DNA of 64,000 nt from JALZVT01 sp039029135 (GTDB taxonomy: Bacteria; Pseudomonadota; Gammaproteobacteria; Pseudomonadales; Azotimanducaceae), in the NCBI GenBank assembly GCA_039029135.1, contig JBCCGT010000007.1, forward strand, positions 1 to 64,000, read 5' to 3'. Below are positions 18,371 to 26,970 of this stretch, piece by piece; the stretch's first letter is position 1; every line of letters starts with the position of its first letter. The notes under the pieces are model-generated. The model was not told where the DNA came from. It did not search any database and saw only the letters and a program-made list of their open reading frames with translations. A program made the translations under genes and the position numbers.

Positions 18371-20584
18371 CTAGAGCGAGCCGATCCAGCTCTCCAGCAG
18401 CGCGGCACCCTCCAGGTCACGCCGCACGGCGACCGCCGCATCGCCGAGCGGCGGCATCCGGCTCGTGCCGTCCGCCAGTACGCGCTGCAGCAGGACGCTG
18501 CGCTGCGGTGCGCCGGGCGCGACGATCTGCGCGTCGGCGATGCCGAGATCACCTGCTGTCGGGGCAACGCGGAGCGCGTCCAGATCCGCGTCGAGGGTCA
18601 GATCGATCTCAACGCCCGTCGGTCCGCCCGGTCGATGGCAGGAACCGCAGTTGGCGGCCAGATAGCTGCGGACGCGCGCCTCTAGCGGCGCGTCGGCGTC
18701 CGTGCTGCTGACCTGTGCGGCGTAGGAATCGGGCGCGGCCAGGTCGGCATCGAAGTAGCTCACGTTGTCGAGCGCGCGGAGCTGATTGTCGGTCACGCCG
18801 GCGTAGTCGAAGTCCCGATTGAACTGGGCGGTGTTCGCGCCTAGCACCACGCCGGCCGCGGCGTTGTGACAGCCGAAACACTCCCCTGGCGCGGGTACCC
18901 GATAGGTCTGTTCGGCGCCATCGGTCCGCTGCAGGTCCACGAGCGCGGCGGCCGTCAGCAGCTCGGCATCGCCACCATCGGCGCGCCACAGATAGCTCGC
19001 CGCCTGCCAGCCAGCGGCGTTACGAAACAGCAGGCGCAGCTCCAGCCGCTTGCCGGGTTCGTTCAGCGCATCGATCTCGAACTGCTTCACGAACACGCTG
19101 CCAACGGGGAAGGTCCAGGGCTCGCTGCGATCGAAGCCAATACGGTCAGAGTCCGGGAGCGCAAACCAGCGTCGTTTGCTCGCGCCCTGACTCCAAAACG
19201 ATTCGTTGACACCGTACTCGACCACGCCGTCTGCCGGAGAAAGGCTCGCCGTGTCGAGAAACACGCCGGTGTCGCTGAGCAGCGTCGGCAGCGACACGGT
19301 CCCACCCTCCTCCGTCAATCCGTGCAGCGTACCGCCATAGCTGACGAACAGCGCCTCGCCGTCGAGGTCGGGCCCGAGAAAAGCCGGGTTCTCCATGCTG
19401 CCGATGGGGCTGAATGCGCCGGTCACGCGCGCCATCTCCCACAGCGCGCCGGTCGCGAAGTCGCCAAACAGATAACGCCCGGCGAGGGCCGGAAGCGCCG
19501 TCCCGCGATAGACGAAACCGCCCGTGATCGAGCGCGCCTGATCGCGCGTCAGCTCCGCCACCGGGGGCGTGAACGCGCTCGGGGGCAGCGTGTTTTCGGA
19601 ATCGTCGAAGGGTTCGTTCCCCTCCAGCACGCGCCAGCCGTAGTTGCCACCGCGCTCGATTCGATTGATCTCCTCGCGCGAAGACTGGCCCACGTCGCCG
19701 ACCCAGAGTTCGCCGCTGACGGGATCGAAAGAAAAGCGAAACGGGTTGCGCAGACCCCGGGCCCAGATCTCTTCACGCGCGGGCGGCTGGCCGACCAGCG
19801 GGTTGTCCGCCGGAATGCGATAGGGCTCGGCGCCGCTCGCACCCGACACGTCGATGCGCAGGATGCTGCCGAGCAGTTCGCTCGTGTCCTGCGCCCGATT
19901 ACCCGGGTCACCGCCGCTGCCGCCGTCGCCCATGGCGATATAGAGCATGCCGTCCGGACCGAAATCGAGGCTGCCGGCGTTGTGGTTGCTGAAGGGTTGC
20001 GCGACCTCGAGCAACACGAGTTCGCTCGCGGCGTCGATGGCGGCCGCGCTGTCGGGCCAGGTGAAACGCGCGATCACCGATCGACGCGGCCCGTCCGCCG
20101 AGTAGTGCAGATAGATGTGTCGATTGACGGCGAAGTCGGGGTCGAACGCGAGCCCGAGAAGCCCCTGCTCGCCGGCAAACAGCACGCGATCGCTCAGATC
20201 CAGCGCGATCGTCGCCTGGTCGTTCGTCTCGTCGGCAGCGAAGCGCCAGATCCGGCCACCCTGTTCCAACAGCGCGTAGGCGGCCCGATCGGGCAGCGCT
20301 TTGACGAACAGCGGCTGCTCGAATTCAAGCTGTGGAAAGCGCCGCTCGATGCGCAGCGCGCCGTCGCCGTTGGCCACGCCCAGCGTGAGGGGAGCGAGCG
20401 CCACACGTTCGGTCAGGCCGAACGGGGGCTGCGCGGGACCGGGCAGTTCCGGGGGTGGCGCCGGCACGTTGCCGCCCGAGCCACCGCCGCAGGCACTGGC
20501 AAACACCGCGACGATGACAGCGGCCGCGGAGCGCGGCGAAGGCGCGCCCAGTGCGCGGCAGAAAGCGAGCAGAAGTTTCGTCAT
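18371..20584 (-). CDS. Sorbosone/glucose-dehydrogenase-like lipoprotein fused to a dihaem c-type region
   Basis: This 737-residue lipoprotein has a signal ending in ASAC (Cys32), then a Gly/Pro linker. Residues about 60-430 form a six-bladed beta-propeller of the PQQ-dependent glucose/sorbosone dehydrogenase type, with GEQGLLGLAFDPDF, NHNAGSLDFGPDGMLYIAMGDGG and ARGLRNPFRFSFDP. Residues about 440-737 contain two haem motifs, CFGCH (569-573) and CGSCH (646-650), with a possible axial Met710 in SRMPPLG. The arrangement implies oxidation of a sugar or alcohol outside the cytoplasm with internal electron transfer to haem. PQQ use is inferred; no pqq genes are present. It may be linked functionally to the multihaem cytochrome nearby. 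Confidence 0.88.
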   Translation of the reverse strand: MTKLLLAFCRALGAPSPRSAAAVIVAVFASACGGGSGGNVPAPPPELPGPAQPPFGLTERVALAPLTLGVANGDGALRIERRFPQLEFEQPLFVKALPDRAAYALLEQGGRIWRFAADETNDQATIALDLSDRVLFAGEQGLLGLAFDPDFAVNRHIYLHYSADGPRRSVIARFTWPDSAAAIDAASELVLLEVAQPFSNHNAGSLDFGPDGMLYIAMGDGGSGGDPGNRAQDTSELLGSILRIDVSGASGAEPYRIPADNPLVGQPPAREEIWARGLRNPFRFSFDPVSGELWVGDVGQSSREEINRIERGGNYGWRVLEGNEPFDDSENTLPPSAFTPPVAELTRDQARSITGGFVYRGTALPALAGRYLFGDFATGALWEMARVTGAFSPIGSMENPAFLGPDLDGEALFVSYGGTLHGLTEEGGTVSLPTLLSDTGVFLDTASLSPADGVVEYGVNESFWSQGASKRRWFALPDSDRIGFDRSEPWTFPVGSVFVKQFEIDALNEPGKRLELRLLFRNAAGWQAASYLWRADGGDAELLTAAALVDLQRTDGAEQTYRVPAPGECFGCHNAAAGVVLGANTAQFNRDFDYAGVTDNQLRALDNVSYFDADLAAPDSYAAQVSSTDADAPLEARVRSYLAANCGSCHRPGGPTGVEIDLTLDADLDALRVAPTAGDLGIADAQIVAPGAPQRSVLLQRVLADGTSRMPPLGDAAVAVRRDLEGAALLESWIGSL

Positions 20585-20631
20585 CGCGGGTGCACTCCAG
20601 TGCGACAGGACACGCCGATGACGGCGGGACG

Positions 20632-21009
20632 CTAGCGCTTAGGGGACCGGTCGACTCCGCTATACACAAGCAGGCAGATCGCGCCCAACAGCAAGCCGAT
20701 AAACTCCCGCGCGCTCTCGATGAACGGTAGCGCCGGATTCATGGCGCCCGTCAGGCTGACAAGATCGTCCGAAGTCAGATAGTCCACAAAGCCAGGCAGC
20801 GACTGCAGCAAACCGGCCAGCAGCAGTCCGGCAACCAGGGCGCGGAAAATCGACGACTCCCAGCCGCAGAGCCGCCCAAGCGGCACGCAGGCCACCAGCA
20901 GATACACGACAACCCAATACAGCGGATCGGGATCGTTGAGCTGCAGCACTGCCATGGCCACGAACAGACCCGCCGCAAACAGGTGAAGAACGGCCGTTAG
21001 CGTCGGCAC
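20632..21009 (-). CDS. TMEM220-like small membrane protein
   Basis: This 125-residue protein has about four transmembrane segments. The pattern matches the TMEM220 family: LFVAMAVLQLNDPDPLYWVVVY near the N-terminus, and ESAREFIGLLLGAICLLVY at the C-terminus. Function unknown in all members I know. It starts at GTG 21009 and ends 47 bp before the sorbosone-dehydrogenase-like start on the same strand. Confidence 0.85.
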   Translation of the reverse strand: MPTLTAVLHLFAAGLFVAMAVLQLNDPDPLYWVVVYLLVACVPLGRLCGWESSIFRALVAGLLLAGLLQSLPGFVDYLTSDDLVSLTGAMNPALPFIESAREFIGLLLGAICLLVYSGVDRSPKR

Positions 21010-21072
21010 GTTGTCACCAGTTCCGCAGCGCGCAGCCCCGCGGCGAGGTTGTCGGCAGTCGGCCCCACGCCA

Positions 21073-21885
21073 CTAGGTCACCAGCTCACGAACCGCCGCG
21101 GGATCGACCACCTCGCCCGAGTCGTCGGAGTCAAACAGCACCACTGCATCATCAAACCCCATCGCCGCCAACCTACCGAGCCGCGCCGCAAGAACACGTC
21201 TGTCGCTGCCGGCCAGCACCGTCGACACGATCGCGCGCCTGCCGCCGGCGCCACGATAGCGTTCCAGCGACCGCTGCAGGGCAGCCTCGCCGCGATACCG
21301 GCCGGACGCGATCCAACCGCCGAAGTCCCTGGCCGCGGACTCGACCCGGTGACCCCAGGTGCCAAGCAGCAGCGGCGGCGGCGGCTCGGTCGGCGACCGA
21401 TCGACCAATTCGCAGGTGCCGATCGCGCCCAACCGCAGATGATCTCTTAGCTGAGTCACCGACGCCTCGAACGCGGCGAATCGATTCGCGTGATCGCGCC
21501 CGAACGCCTCGAACTCTGCCGCGACGGAGCCTGCCCCCAGCCCGAGGGACAGGCGGCCGCCGCTGACACGCTGCAGCGACCAGGCCCGATAGGCCACGTC
21601 CGCGCTCGGATACAGCGGCAGCTGCAGGATCGCCGTGCCCAGCTCGATCCGCGACGTCGAGGCGGCCGCCACGCTGAGCGCAACGAAGGGATCCATGACG
21701 CCATAGCCCCTGCCAAACGCCTGGGTGCACCAGAGGCTGTCGTAACCGAGCGACTCCAGCCACCGCGCCTGCGCGCCGAGCAGTCCCGGTCCGGAGACGA
21801 CCGACTCCCCTGCCGACGATTGGCCTGCGCCGATTGCGTTTGGGGACCCCGGGTAGCGCGGTCCAAGCAGAGCACCGAGACGCAT
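21073..21885 (-). CDS. Luciferase-like (LLM class) flavin oxidoreductase
   Basis: This 270-residue TIM-barrel protein belongs to the bacterial luciferase-like monooxygenase family: ARWLESLGYDSLWCTQAF, SRIELGTAILQLPLYPSADVAYRAWSLQRVSGGRLSLGLGAG and a C-terminal DAVVLFDSD strand. Members use FMN or F420. The motifs visible do not decide which, and no F420 biosynthesis genes are in the window. ATG 21885 is chosen because AGGA lies just upstream, and the extra 36 residues of the longer reading look non-coding. It diverges from the SDR gene at 22045. Confidence 0.85.
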   Translation of the reverse strand: MRLGALLGPRYPGSPNAIGAGQSSAGESVVSGPGLLGAQARWLESLGYDSLWCTQAFGRGYGVMDPFVALSVAAASTSRIELGTAILQLPLYPSADVAYRAWSLQRVSGGRLSLGLGAGSVAAEFEAFGRDHANRFAAFEASVTQLRDHLRLGAIGTCELVDRSPTEPPPPLLLGTWGHRVESAARDFGGWIASGRYRGEAALQRSLERYRGAGGRRAIVSTVLAGSDRRVLAARLGRLAAMGFDDAVVLFDSDDSGEVVDPAAVRELVT

Positions 21886-22044
21886 GGCTGTTCCTGTCCC
21901 CCTGGCAACACAGTTCAGATCCGTCTTGTTTGAGACGCTCTGGGCGGTGCCGAACAGCGCGCAGTAATTGGGGCGCCCGCCGATTTCTGGCACTCTAGCG
22001 GGCTACCTTAACCGAACATCCAACTCGAATCGGGAGAACACGTA

Positions 22045-22809
22045 ATGGACATAGCGGGCAGCAAGGGCATCTTCGTCGGTGGCGCGTCCGGCATGGCACG
22101 CGCGACGGCGGAGTCCTTCGCCGCGGCGGGCGGCAAGGTGGCAATCCTTGACCTCGGCAAGTCGAACGGTGCCGAAGTCGCTAGCGACCTTGGCGGCAGC
22201 TTCTTCGAGTGCAACGTCATGGACTACGAGGGCATGGAGGGCGTCATGGCGAACGCCGTTGAGGAACTCGGCGGTCTGCAGTTCGTCGTCAACACCGCCG
22301 GCGGCGGCGTCGCCAAGCGCACGATCGCCCGCGACGGCAGCAAGCACCCGCTGGAAGACTTTCAGCGCATCATCGATCTCAACTTGATCGCCAGCTTCAA
22401 CATCAATCGCATCGGCGCCGAGCACATGGCGAAGAATGATGCGAACGACGTCGGCGAGCGCGGCGTCATGATCAACACCGCCAGCATCGCCGCGTTCGAA
22501 GGCCAGATCGGCCAGGTGGCCTACACCGCCGCGAAGGGCGGCATCGCGGCGATGACGCTGACCATGGCACGGGACCTCGGCACCCTGGGCATTCGCGTCA
22601 TGACCATCGCGCCCAGCCTGTTCGATACCGGCCTGACAGCCGGCATTCCGGACGAGGGCGCGCTGCAGCTCACGAAGGACGCCGCGTTTCCCAAGCGCAT
22701 GGGCAAGCCGCACGAATTCGCGCGCATGGCGATCGCCATCTTCGAAACGCCCATGATGAACGGTTCAACGATTCGCGTGGACGGCGGCCAGCGCTTCGCG
22801 CCGCGTTAG
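22045..22809 (+). CDS. Short-chain dehydrogenase, type II 3-hydroxyacyl-CoA dehydrogenase-like
   Basis: This 254-residue SDR has cofactor loop GGASGMA (12-18, with Ala in place of the last Gly), NTAGGG, catalytic Ser147, Tyr160 and Lys164 (YTAAK), and PSLFDTGL. The closest family is HSD17B10/3-hydroxyacyl-CoA dehydrogenase type 2, which uses NAD to oxidise 3-hydroxyacyl-CoA or hydroxysteroids. It would fit the acyl-CoA degradation genes elsewhere in the window. A good ribosome site (GGGAGAA) precedes the ATG. The next gene starts 5 bp after its stop. Confidence 0.9.
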   Translation: MDIAGSKGIFVGGASGMARATAESFAAAGGKVAILDLGKSNGAEVASDLGGSFFECNVMDYEGMEGVMANAVEELGGLQFVVNTAGGGVAKRTIARDGSKHPLEDFQRIIDLNLIASFNINRIGAEHMAKNDANDVGERGVMINTASIAAFEGQIGQVAYTAAKGGIAAMTLTMARDLGTLGIRVMTIAPSLFDTGLTAGIPDEGALQLTKDAAFPKRMGKPHEFARMAIAIFETPMMNGSTIRVDGGQRFAPR

Positions 22810-22814
22810 CGTCG

Positions 22815-23405
22815 ATGCGCAAGTTCACCTGGATCGTGCCGCTGCTGCTGTGGGCGGCCTTCTCGTTCTGGTACACCAGCTTCGGCGGGCCGCTGACGGC
22901 CGCCGAAATCGAGGCGGCCATCGCGGATCTGGAGGCGCAGGGCCGCGCGCTGGATCCCGCCCGCGCCGCGGCGTTTCGCCGCTTTCTCGAGGAAGACACC
23001 GGCGACGACTTCGTGATGCTCAACGTGATCGAGCTGACGGAGCCGGCCGATAAGGCGAACGAACACCTCGATGAGTACATGGCGCACATGTGGCCGGAGC
23101 TGCTGTCGCGTGCCTGCCATCCCGTGATGGTGGGGACGGCCGCGGCCGGCGCGCTAGACATCTGGGGCATCGACGGCGCGCGCGACTGGAGTCAAGGGGC
23201 GCTGATGCGCTATCGCAGTCGGCGGGACTTTCTCGCCGTGGCGGCCAATCCGGCCATCCAGGGACCCCACGACGCCAAAGAGCTGGCGATGACCAAGACG
23301 ATCGCATTTCCGCTCGATCCCTGGTTCAGCCTCGGCGACCCGCGGCTGGTGCTGGGCCTCTTCATGCTGGTCCTGGCCGGCTGGCTAGGGCGGCGCTCAG
23401 CCTAG
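22815..23405 (+). CDS. Membrane-anchored protein with a dimeric alpha/beta-barrel-like core, unknown function
   Basis: This 196-residue protein has hydrophobic segments at both ends (about 4-20 and 176-191) around a soluble domain. The core includes DFVMLNVIELTEPADKANEHLDEYMAHMWPELL-type secondary structure and RYRSRRDFLAVAANPAIQGPH. This resembles DUF1330-like ferredoxin-fold proteins; the resemblance is weak. It is co-transcribed with the SDR (5-bp gap) and converges with the next membrane protein, also 5 bp away. No catalytic residues are recognisable. Confidence 0.75.
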   Translation: MRKFTWIVPLLLWAAFSFWYTSFGGPLTAAEIEAAIADLEAQGRALDPARAAAFRRFLEEDTGDDFVMLNVIELTEPADKANEHLDEYMAHMWPELLSRACHPVMVGTAAAGALDIWGIDGARDWSQGALMRYRSRRDFLAVAANPAIQGPHDAKELAMTKTIAFPLDPWFSLGDPRLVLGLFMLVLAGWLGRRSA

Positions 23406-23410
23406 GGACT

Positions 23411-24178
23411 CTAGCCCGCCTGAGCGCCGAACTGAGCGCGCGGCACGGCGTTGAGGCTCGAGCGCTCGCCGTTGTCGAGATAGACCAGCCCCTGCACCAG
23501 GCGCTCGCGCGCCGGCTCGAACTCGGCGACGACGACGCCCGCCGCGCGCGATCCCTCGACGCGGTAAACCAGCACGTCCTCGCCGACTACCTCGTTGGTG
23601 CTGCCCGGCTGCCAGCTCACCCGCTCGATGACGCCAAACACCTCCGCGCAGCGCGGATGCTGCCGCAGCCCCAGCAGGACGCCGCGATCCTGAAGCCGCT
23701 GCGTACGCGCCGAACGCAGGAAGACGCAGCTCGCAACGATCGCCACGGCCCCGCCAACCGCCCAAGCGAGCCCAACCGGGCTGGCGAGAAATTCGATCAG
23801 CGGTGCCGCGTCCGCGAGTGGGCGATGGCGCGCGACGATTACGGCGCTGGCCCCCGCGGAACCCGCGGCGAACAGCAGCCGGTAGCTGATCCACCACGCG
23901 GGCAGCGCTCGCCGATAGGGCGCCGAGATCAGGGATGGCAGCAGGCAGCACCAGGCCAACAGCACCGCGCCGGCGATCAGGAGGGCCAAGAAACGCGCCA
24001 TGTCCGTCAGATCGGCGATCGCGATGGCGGCCAGCGCGCCGATCAGCCAGCCGGCGTCACCCAGGGCCCGCCAGCGTGGCAGCGGCGGCCCCAGCACCGA
24101 GGCGGCCCGCCCCACCAGCAGCAGCCGCAGCGCGGCCAGCACGAGCACGGTGGAGCCAAAAAGAAGCGTATCGTCCAC
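23411..24178 (-). CDS. Polytopic membrane protein, unknown function
   Basis: This roughly 255-residue protein starts at GTG 24178 and has about four or five hydrophobic helices in the first 165 residues (TLLFGSTVLVLAALRLLLVG and following). A basic/cytoplasmic C-terminal domain of about 90 residues contains RTQRLQDRGVLLGLRQHP and SLNAVPRAQFGAQ. The alternative reading to 24241 adds 21 residues of unlikely composition. I do not recognise the family. It diverges from the amidohydrolase at 24327. Confidence 0.65.
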   Translation of the reverse strand: MDDTLLFGSTVLVLAALRLLLVGRAASVLGPPLPRWRALGDAGWLIGALAAIAIADLTDMARFLALLIAGAVLLAWCCLLPSLISAPYRRALPAWWISYRLLFAAGSAGASAVIVARHRPLADAAPLIEFLASPVGLAWAVGGAVAIVASCVFLRSARTQRLQDRGVLLGLRQHPRCAEVFGVIERVSWQPGSTNEVVGEDVLVYRVEGSRAAGVVVAEFEPARERLVQGLVYLDNGERSSLNAVPRAQFGAQAG

Positions 24179-24291
24179 GACAGAACCGCAAAACCCAAAC
24201 TGTCGAGACTGTGCCCACCAACGCCCTCGCGGTCGTTGCACGGACGCACAACAACAGGCGCCGGACCGTAAATCCTTTCTCCGTGCCCACC

Positions 24292-24311
24292 CGCGCCACT
24301 AAACTGGCGCG
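24292..24311 (+). promoter_or_regulatory. Inverted repeat next to the amidohydrolase ribosome-binding site
   Basis: CGCGCCA (24292-24298) and TGGCGCG (24305-24311) are perfect 7-bp arms around a 6-base loop. The Shine-Dalgarno GGAGGAGG begins two bases later (24313-24320), with the ATG at 24327. The hairpin could be an operator or could shape translation initiation. Confidence 0.45.
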
Positions 24312-24326
24312 CGGAGGAGGAGCCGC

Positions 24327-25985
24327 ATGGCAACAACGATCTATCGGGCCCGGCAGATACACACGCTGAACCCGAGCAACCCCAGCGCCACGCACATCGC
24401 GGTACGCGACGGCATGGTGCTGGGCGCCGGCACGCTCGAGGAACTCGAACCCTGGGGTGAGTTCGCCCTCGATGAGCGCTTCGCCGACAAGGTACTGGTC
24501 CCGGGCTTCGTCGAGGCGCACGCCCACGTCATGGAGGGCGCGACCGGACTGATGCCCTATCTCGGCTATTTCGACCGGCCGCTGCCTGACGGCAGCATCG
24601 CGACCGGGGTTAAGAGTTACGCCGAGCTCGAGAGCCGTTTGCGGGGACTGGACGCAGGGATGGCAGACGCCGACGCGCCGCTCTTGGCCCGCGGCTTCGA
24701 CCCGATTTACTTCCCCGAGGAGCAGCGGCTGACCAATCGCTGGCTGGACCGCGTCTGCCCGACCCGGCCGGTATTCCTCTATCACGCGAGCGGCCACCTC
24801 GCGAGCGTCAACAGCGCGATGCTGCGGCGGGACGGCATCACGAAGGACACACGCGTCGCCGGGGTCGGGCGTCATCCCGACGGAGAGCTCAACGGCGAAC
24901 TGCGTGAACCACCGGCGATGGCGCTGTGCACGAGCGGCTATCGAGCGGTCATGCGCGCGAACGGCAACGAGGCCGCGCTGCGCAGCTTCGGCGCCATGGC
25001 GCGCAACGTCGGCATCACCACCTGCACGGATCTGGCGGGCGTCCTGGTGCTGAATCCGCGCGCGGAGGAGATGTGGTTTCGCGTCACGGGCGAAGATGAC
25101 TTTCCGGTGCGCGTCGCGATGGCGAACATACCGGCCATGCCGGGCGCCGCCACCGACTTCGACGCGGCCGCGCAGCGGGTCGTCGAACTGGGCGAGCGTG
25201 CGACCCGGCGGCTGTGCTTTCCGAGCATCAAGCTGATTCTCGACGGTTCCATCCAGGGCTGGACAGCCATGCTCGAACCGCCGGGCTATCTGACCGGCGA
25301 GGATCACGGTCAGCTGTTGACGGTGCCGGAACAGCTCATCGACTGGCTGCGGCCTTTTCACACGCGCGGCATCAACGTGCACATGCACTGCAACGGCAAC
25401 CTGACGCAGAACCTGGCCATCGACACAATCGACCGGCTACTTCGAGAGGCGCCCTGGTTTGACCATCGCCACACCGTTACCCACGCACAGCTCACCACGC
25501 ACGCGCAGCTGCGGCGCATGGCCAAGCTCGGCATCTGCGCCAACTTCTTCGCCAATCACCTGTGGTACTGGGGCGATCAGCACTATGAGCTGACCGTGGG
25601 TCCCGAACGCGCTCGCCAGCTCGAACCCTGTGCCTCCGCGCTGCGCGAGGGCGTACACTTTTCCATCCACTCCGATGCGGGCGTTACCCCCCTCGGCCAG
25701 CTGCATACCATGTGGTGCGCAGTGAACCGCCTGACGCCCAAGGGTCGCGTGCTGGGCGTCGAGGAGCGGCTGACGCCCGCGCAGGCGCTGCACGCCGTCA
25801 CGCTGGGCGCCGCTTATCAGCTGCACATGGATCACGAGATCGGCTCGCTGGAGGCCGGCAAGCGCGCGGACATGACCGTGCTCGACGCCGACCCGCTGAC
25901 GGTCGCTCCCGAAGAGATTCGCGACATACCCGTGTGGGGCACGGTGCTCGACGGCCGCCCGCAGGCGGCCGCTTGCGCATCATGA
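24327..25985 (+). CDS. Amidohydrolase family protein (YtcJ-like)
   Basis: This 552-residue metal-dependent hydrolase has His65 and His67 in VEAHAHVMEG, the later ligand region CNGNLTQNLAIDTIDRLL and HRHTVTHAQLTT, and the C-terminal YtcJ-type block TLGAAYQLHMDHEIGSLEAGKRADMTVLDADPL. Family members hydrolyse C-N bonds of cyclic or linear amides; substrate unknown. The start is set by a strong GGAGGAGG site 6 bases upstream. The CobW GTPase follows 19 bp downstream and could help metallate it. Confidence 0.92.
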   Translation: MATTIYRARQIHTLNPSNPSATHIAVRDGMVLGAGTLEELEPWGEFALDERFADKVLVPGFVEAHAHVMEGATGLMPYLGYFDRPLPDGSIATGVKSYAELESRLRGLDAGMADADAPLLARGFDPIYFPEEQRLTNRWLDRVCPTRPVFLYHASGHLASVNSAMLRRDGITKDTRVAGVGRHPDGELNGELREPPAMALCTSGYRAVMRANGNEAALRSFGAMARNVGITTCTDLAGVLVLNPRAEEMWFRVTGEDDFPVRVAMANIPAMPGAATDFDAAAQRVVELGERATRRLCFPSIKLILDGSIQGWTAMLEPPGYLTGEDHGQLLTVPEQLIDWLRPFHTRGINVHMHCNGNLTQNLAIDTIDRLLREAPWFDHRHTVTHAQLTTHAQLRRMAKLGICANFFANHLWYWGDQHYELTVGPERARQLEPCASALREGVHFSIHSDAGVTPLGQLHTMWCAVNRLTPKGRVLGVEERLTPAQALHAVTLGAAYQLHMDHEIGSLEAGKRADMTVLDADPLTVAPEEIRDIPVWGTVLDGRPQAAACAS

Positions 25986-26004
25986 GTTCCCGGTCCGCGC
26001 CGCC

Positions 26005-26943
26005 ATGACCGACGCACCCGGCGACGGCATTCCGTTCACCGTGCTCGGCGGCTACCTGGGCGCCGGCAAGACGACGCTGCTCAATCGCCTGCTGCACGCC
26101 CTTGCCCCGCAGCAGCTGCGCATCGGCCTGCTGATCAACGACTTCGGCGCTATCAATATCGACGCCGGCCTGATCGAGACCCGCACGGACGAGCAGATCA
26201 ACCTGACCAACGGCTGCGTCTGTTGCGGCCTGGCCGACGGCTTCGACGCCGCCATCGAGGGCCTGCTTGCCAGCGACCCGCCGTTCGATCACCTGATCGT
26301 CGAGGCGAGCGGCGTCGCCGACGTGTTTACCCTGGCCCAGTACGGCCACGCGCCGGGACTCAGGCTCGACGGCATTCTGGTGGTGGCCGACGCGCACAAC
26401 GTACGGCGCCAGGCCGCGGACAAGTACGTCGCCAACACCGTGCGTCGGCAGCTCGCCGCGGCGGATCTGATCGTTCTGAACAAGCTGGATCTGCTGCAGG
26501 ATGCGCGCGAGCGTGAGGCGCTCACAGGCTGGCTGCTGGATCTGGCCCCGAACGCGGCCATCGTCCCGGCCACGCGCTGCGATGTACCGCTCGCCCTGTT
26601 GCTGCACACGCACGACGCCCACCAGACGATCAGCCCGGCGGCCTCAGCGCAGGCGGCGGACGGCGCCCACGCTCACGCCGATCACTACGCGAGCTGGAGC
26701 TACAGCGGTGCCGGGCGCTGCTCGCGAGCGGCGATCGAGGCGTTCGTCGCGGGACTGCCCCGCGAGGTGCTGCGCGGCAAGGGCACGTTTGCAGGCCACG
26801 ACGGCGACCTGCTGTGGCAGCGCGTCGGAAGCCACAGCAGCCTGCAGCCGATCGACTACGCCGCCGGCACGGCGATCGCCATTATCGCCCGCGAGCTCGA
26901 CACCGCGCGGCTCGACGCGCTGGCGCGGAGCTGGCTCGAATAG
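26005..26943 (+). CDS. CobW/COG0523 family GTPase (metallochaperone type)
   Basis: This 312-residue P-loop GTPase has Walker A GGYLGAGKT (15-23), switch NDFGAINIDAGLI, the metal-binding CxCC motif (Cys71, Cys73, Cys74 in NGCVCCGLADG), VVADAHNVR and NKLDLLQDA (G4 NKxD). The C-terminal CobW_C region is preceded by a His-rich loop (THDAHQT, GAHAHADHY). COG0523 proteins deliver zinc, iron or cobalt to client enzymes. The adjacent amidohydrolase 19 bp upstream is a plausible metal-dependent client, by inference. Confidence 0.92.
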   Translation: MTDAPGDGIPFTVLGGYLGAGKTTLLNRLLHALAPQQLRIGLLINDFGAINIDAGLIETRTDEQINLTNGCVCCGLADGFDAAIEGLLASDPPFDHLIVEASGVADVFTLAQYGHAPGLRLDGILVVADAHNVRRQAADKYVANTVRRQLAAADLIVLNKLDLLQDAREREALTGWLLDLAPNAAIVPATRCDVPLALLLHTHDAHQTISPAASAQAADGAHAHADHYASWSYSGAGRCSRAAIEAFVAGLPREVLRGKGTFAGHDGDLLWQRVGSHSSLQPIDYAAGTAIAIIARELDTARLDALARSWLE

Positions 26944-26970
26944 GCGTCGACAGCGCGGCGGCGGGAGCGG

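Noticed and set aside
21073..21885. Assignment of F420 dependence to the luciferase-like proteins here and at 54598
   Set aside because: F420 and FMN members share the visible motifs and no F420 biosynthesis genes are present, so the cofactor is left open.
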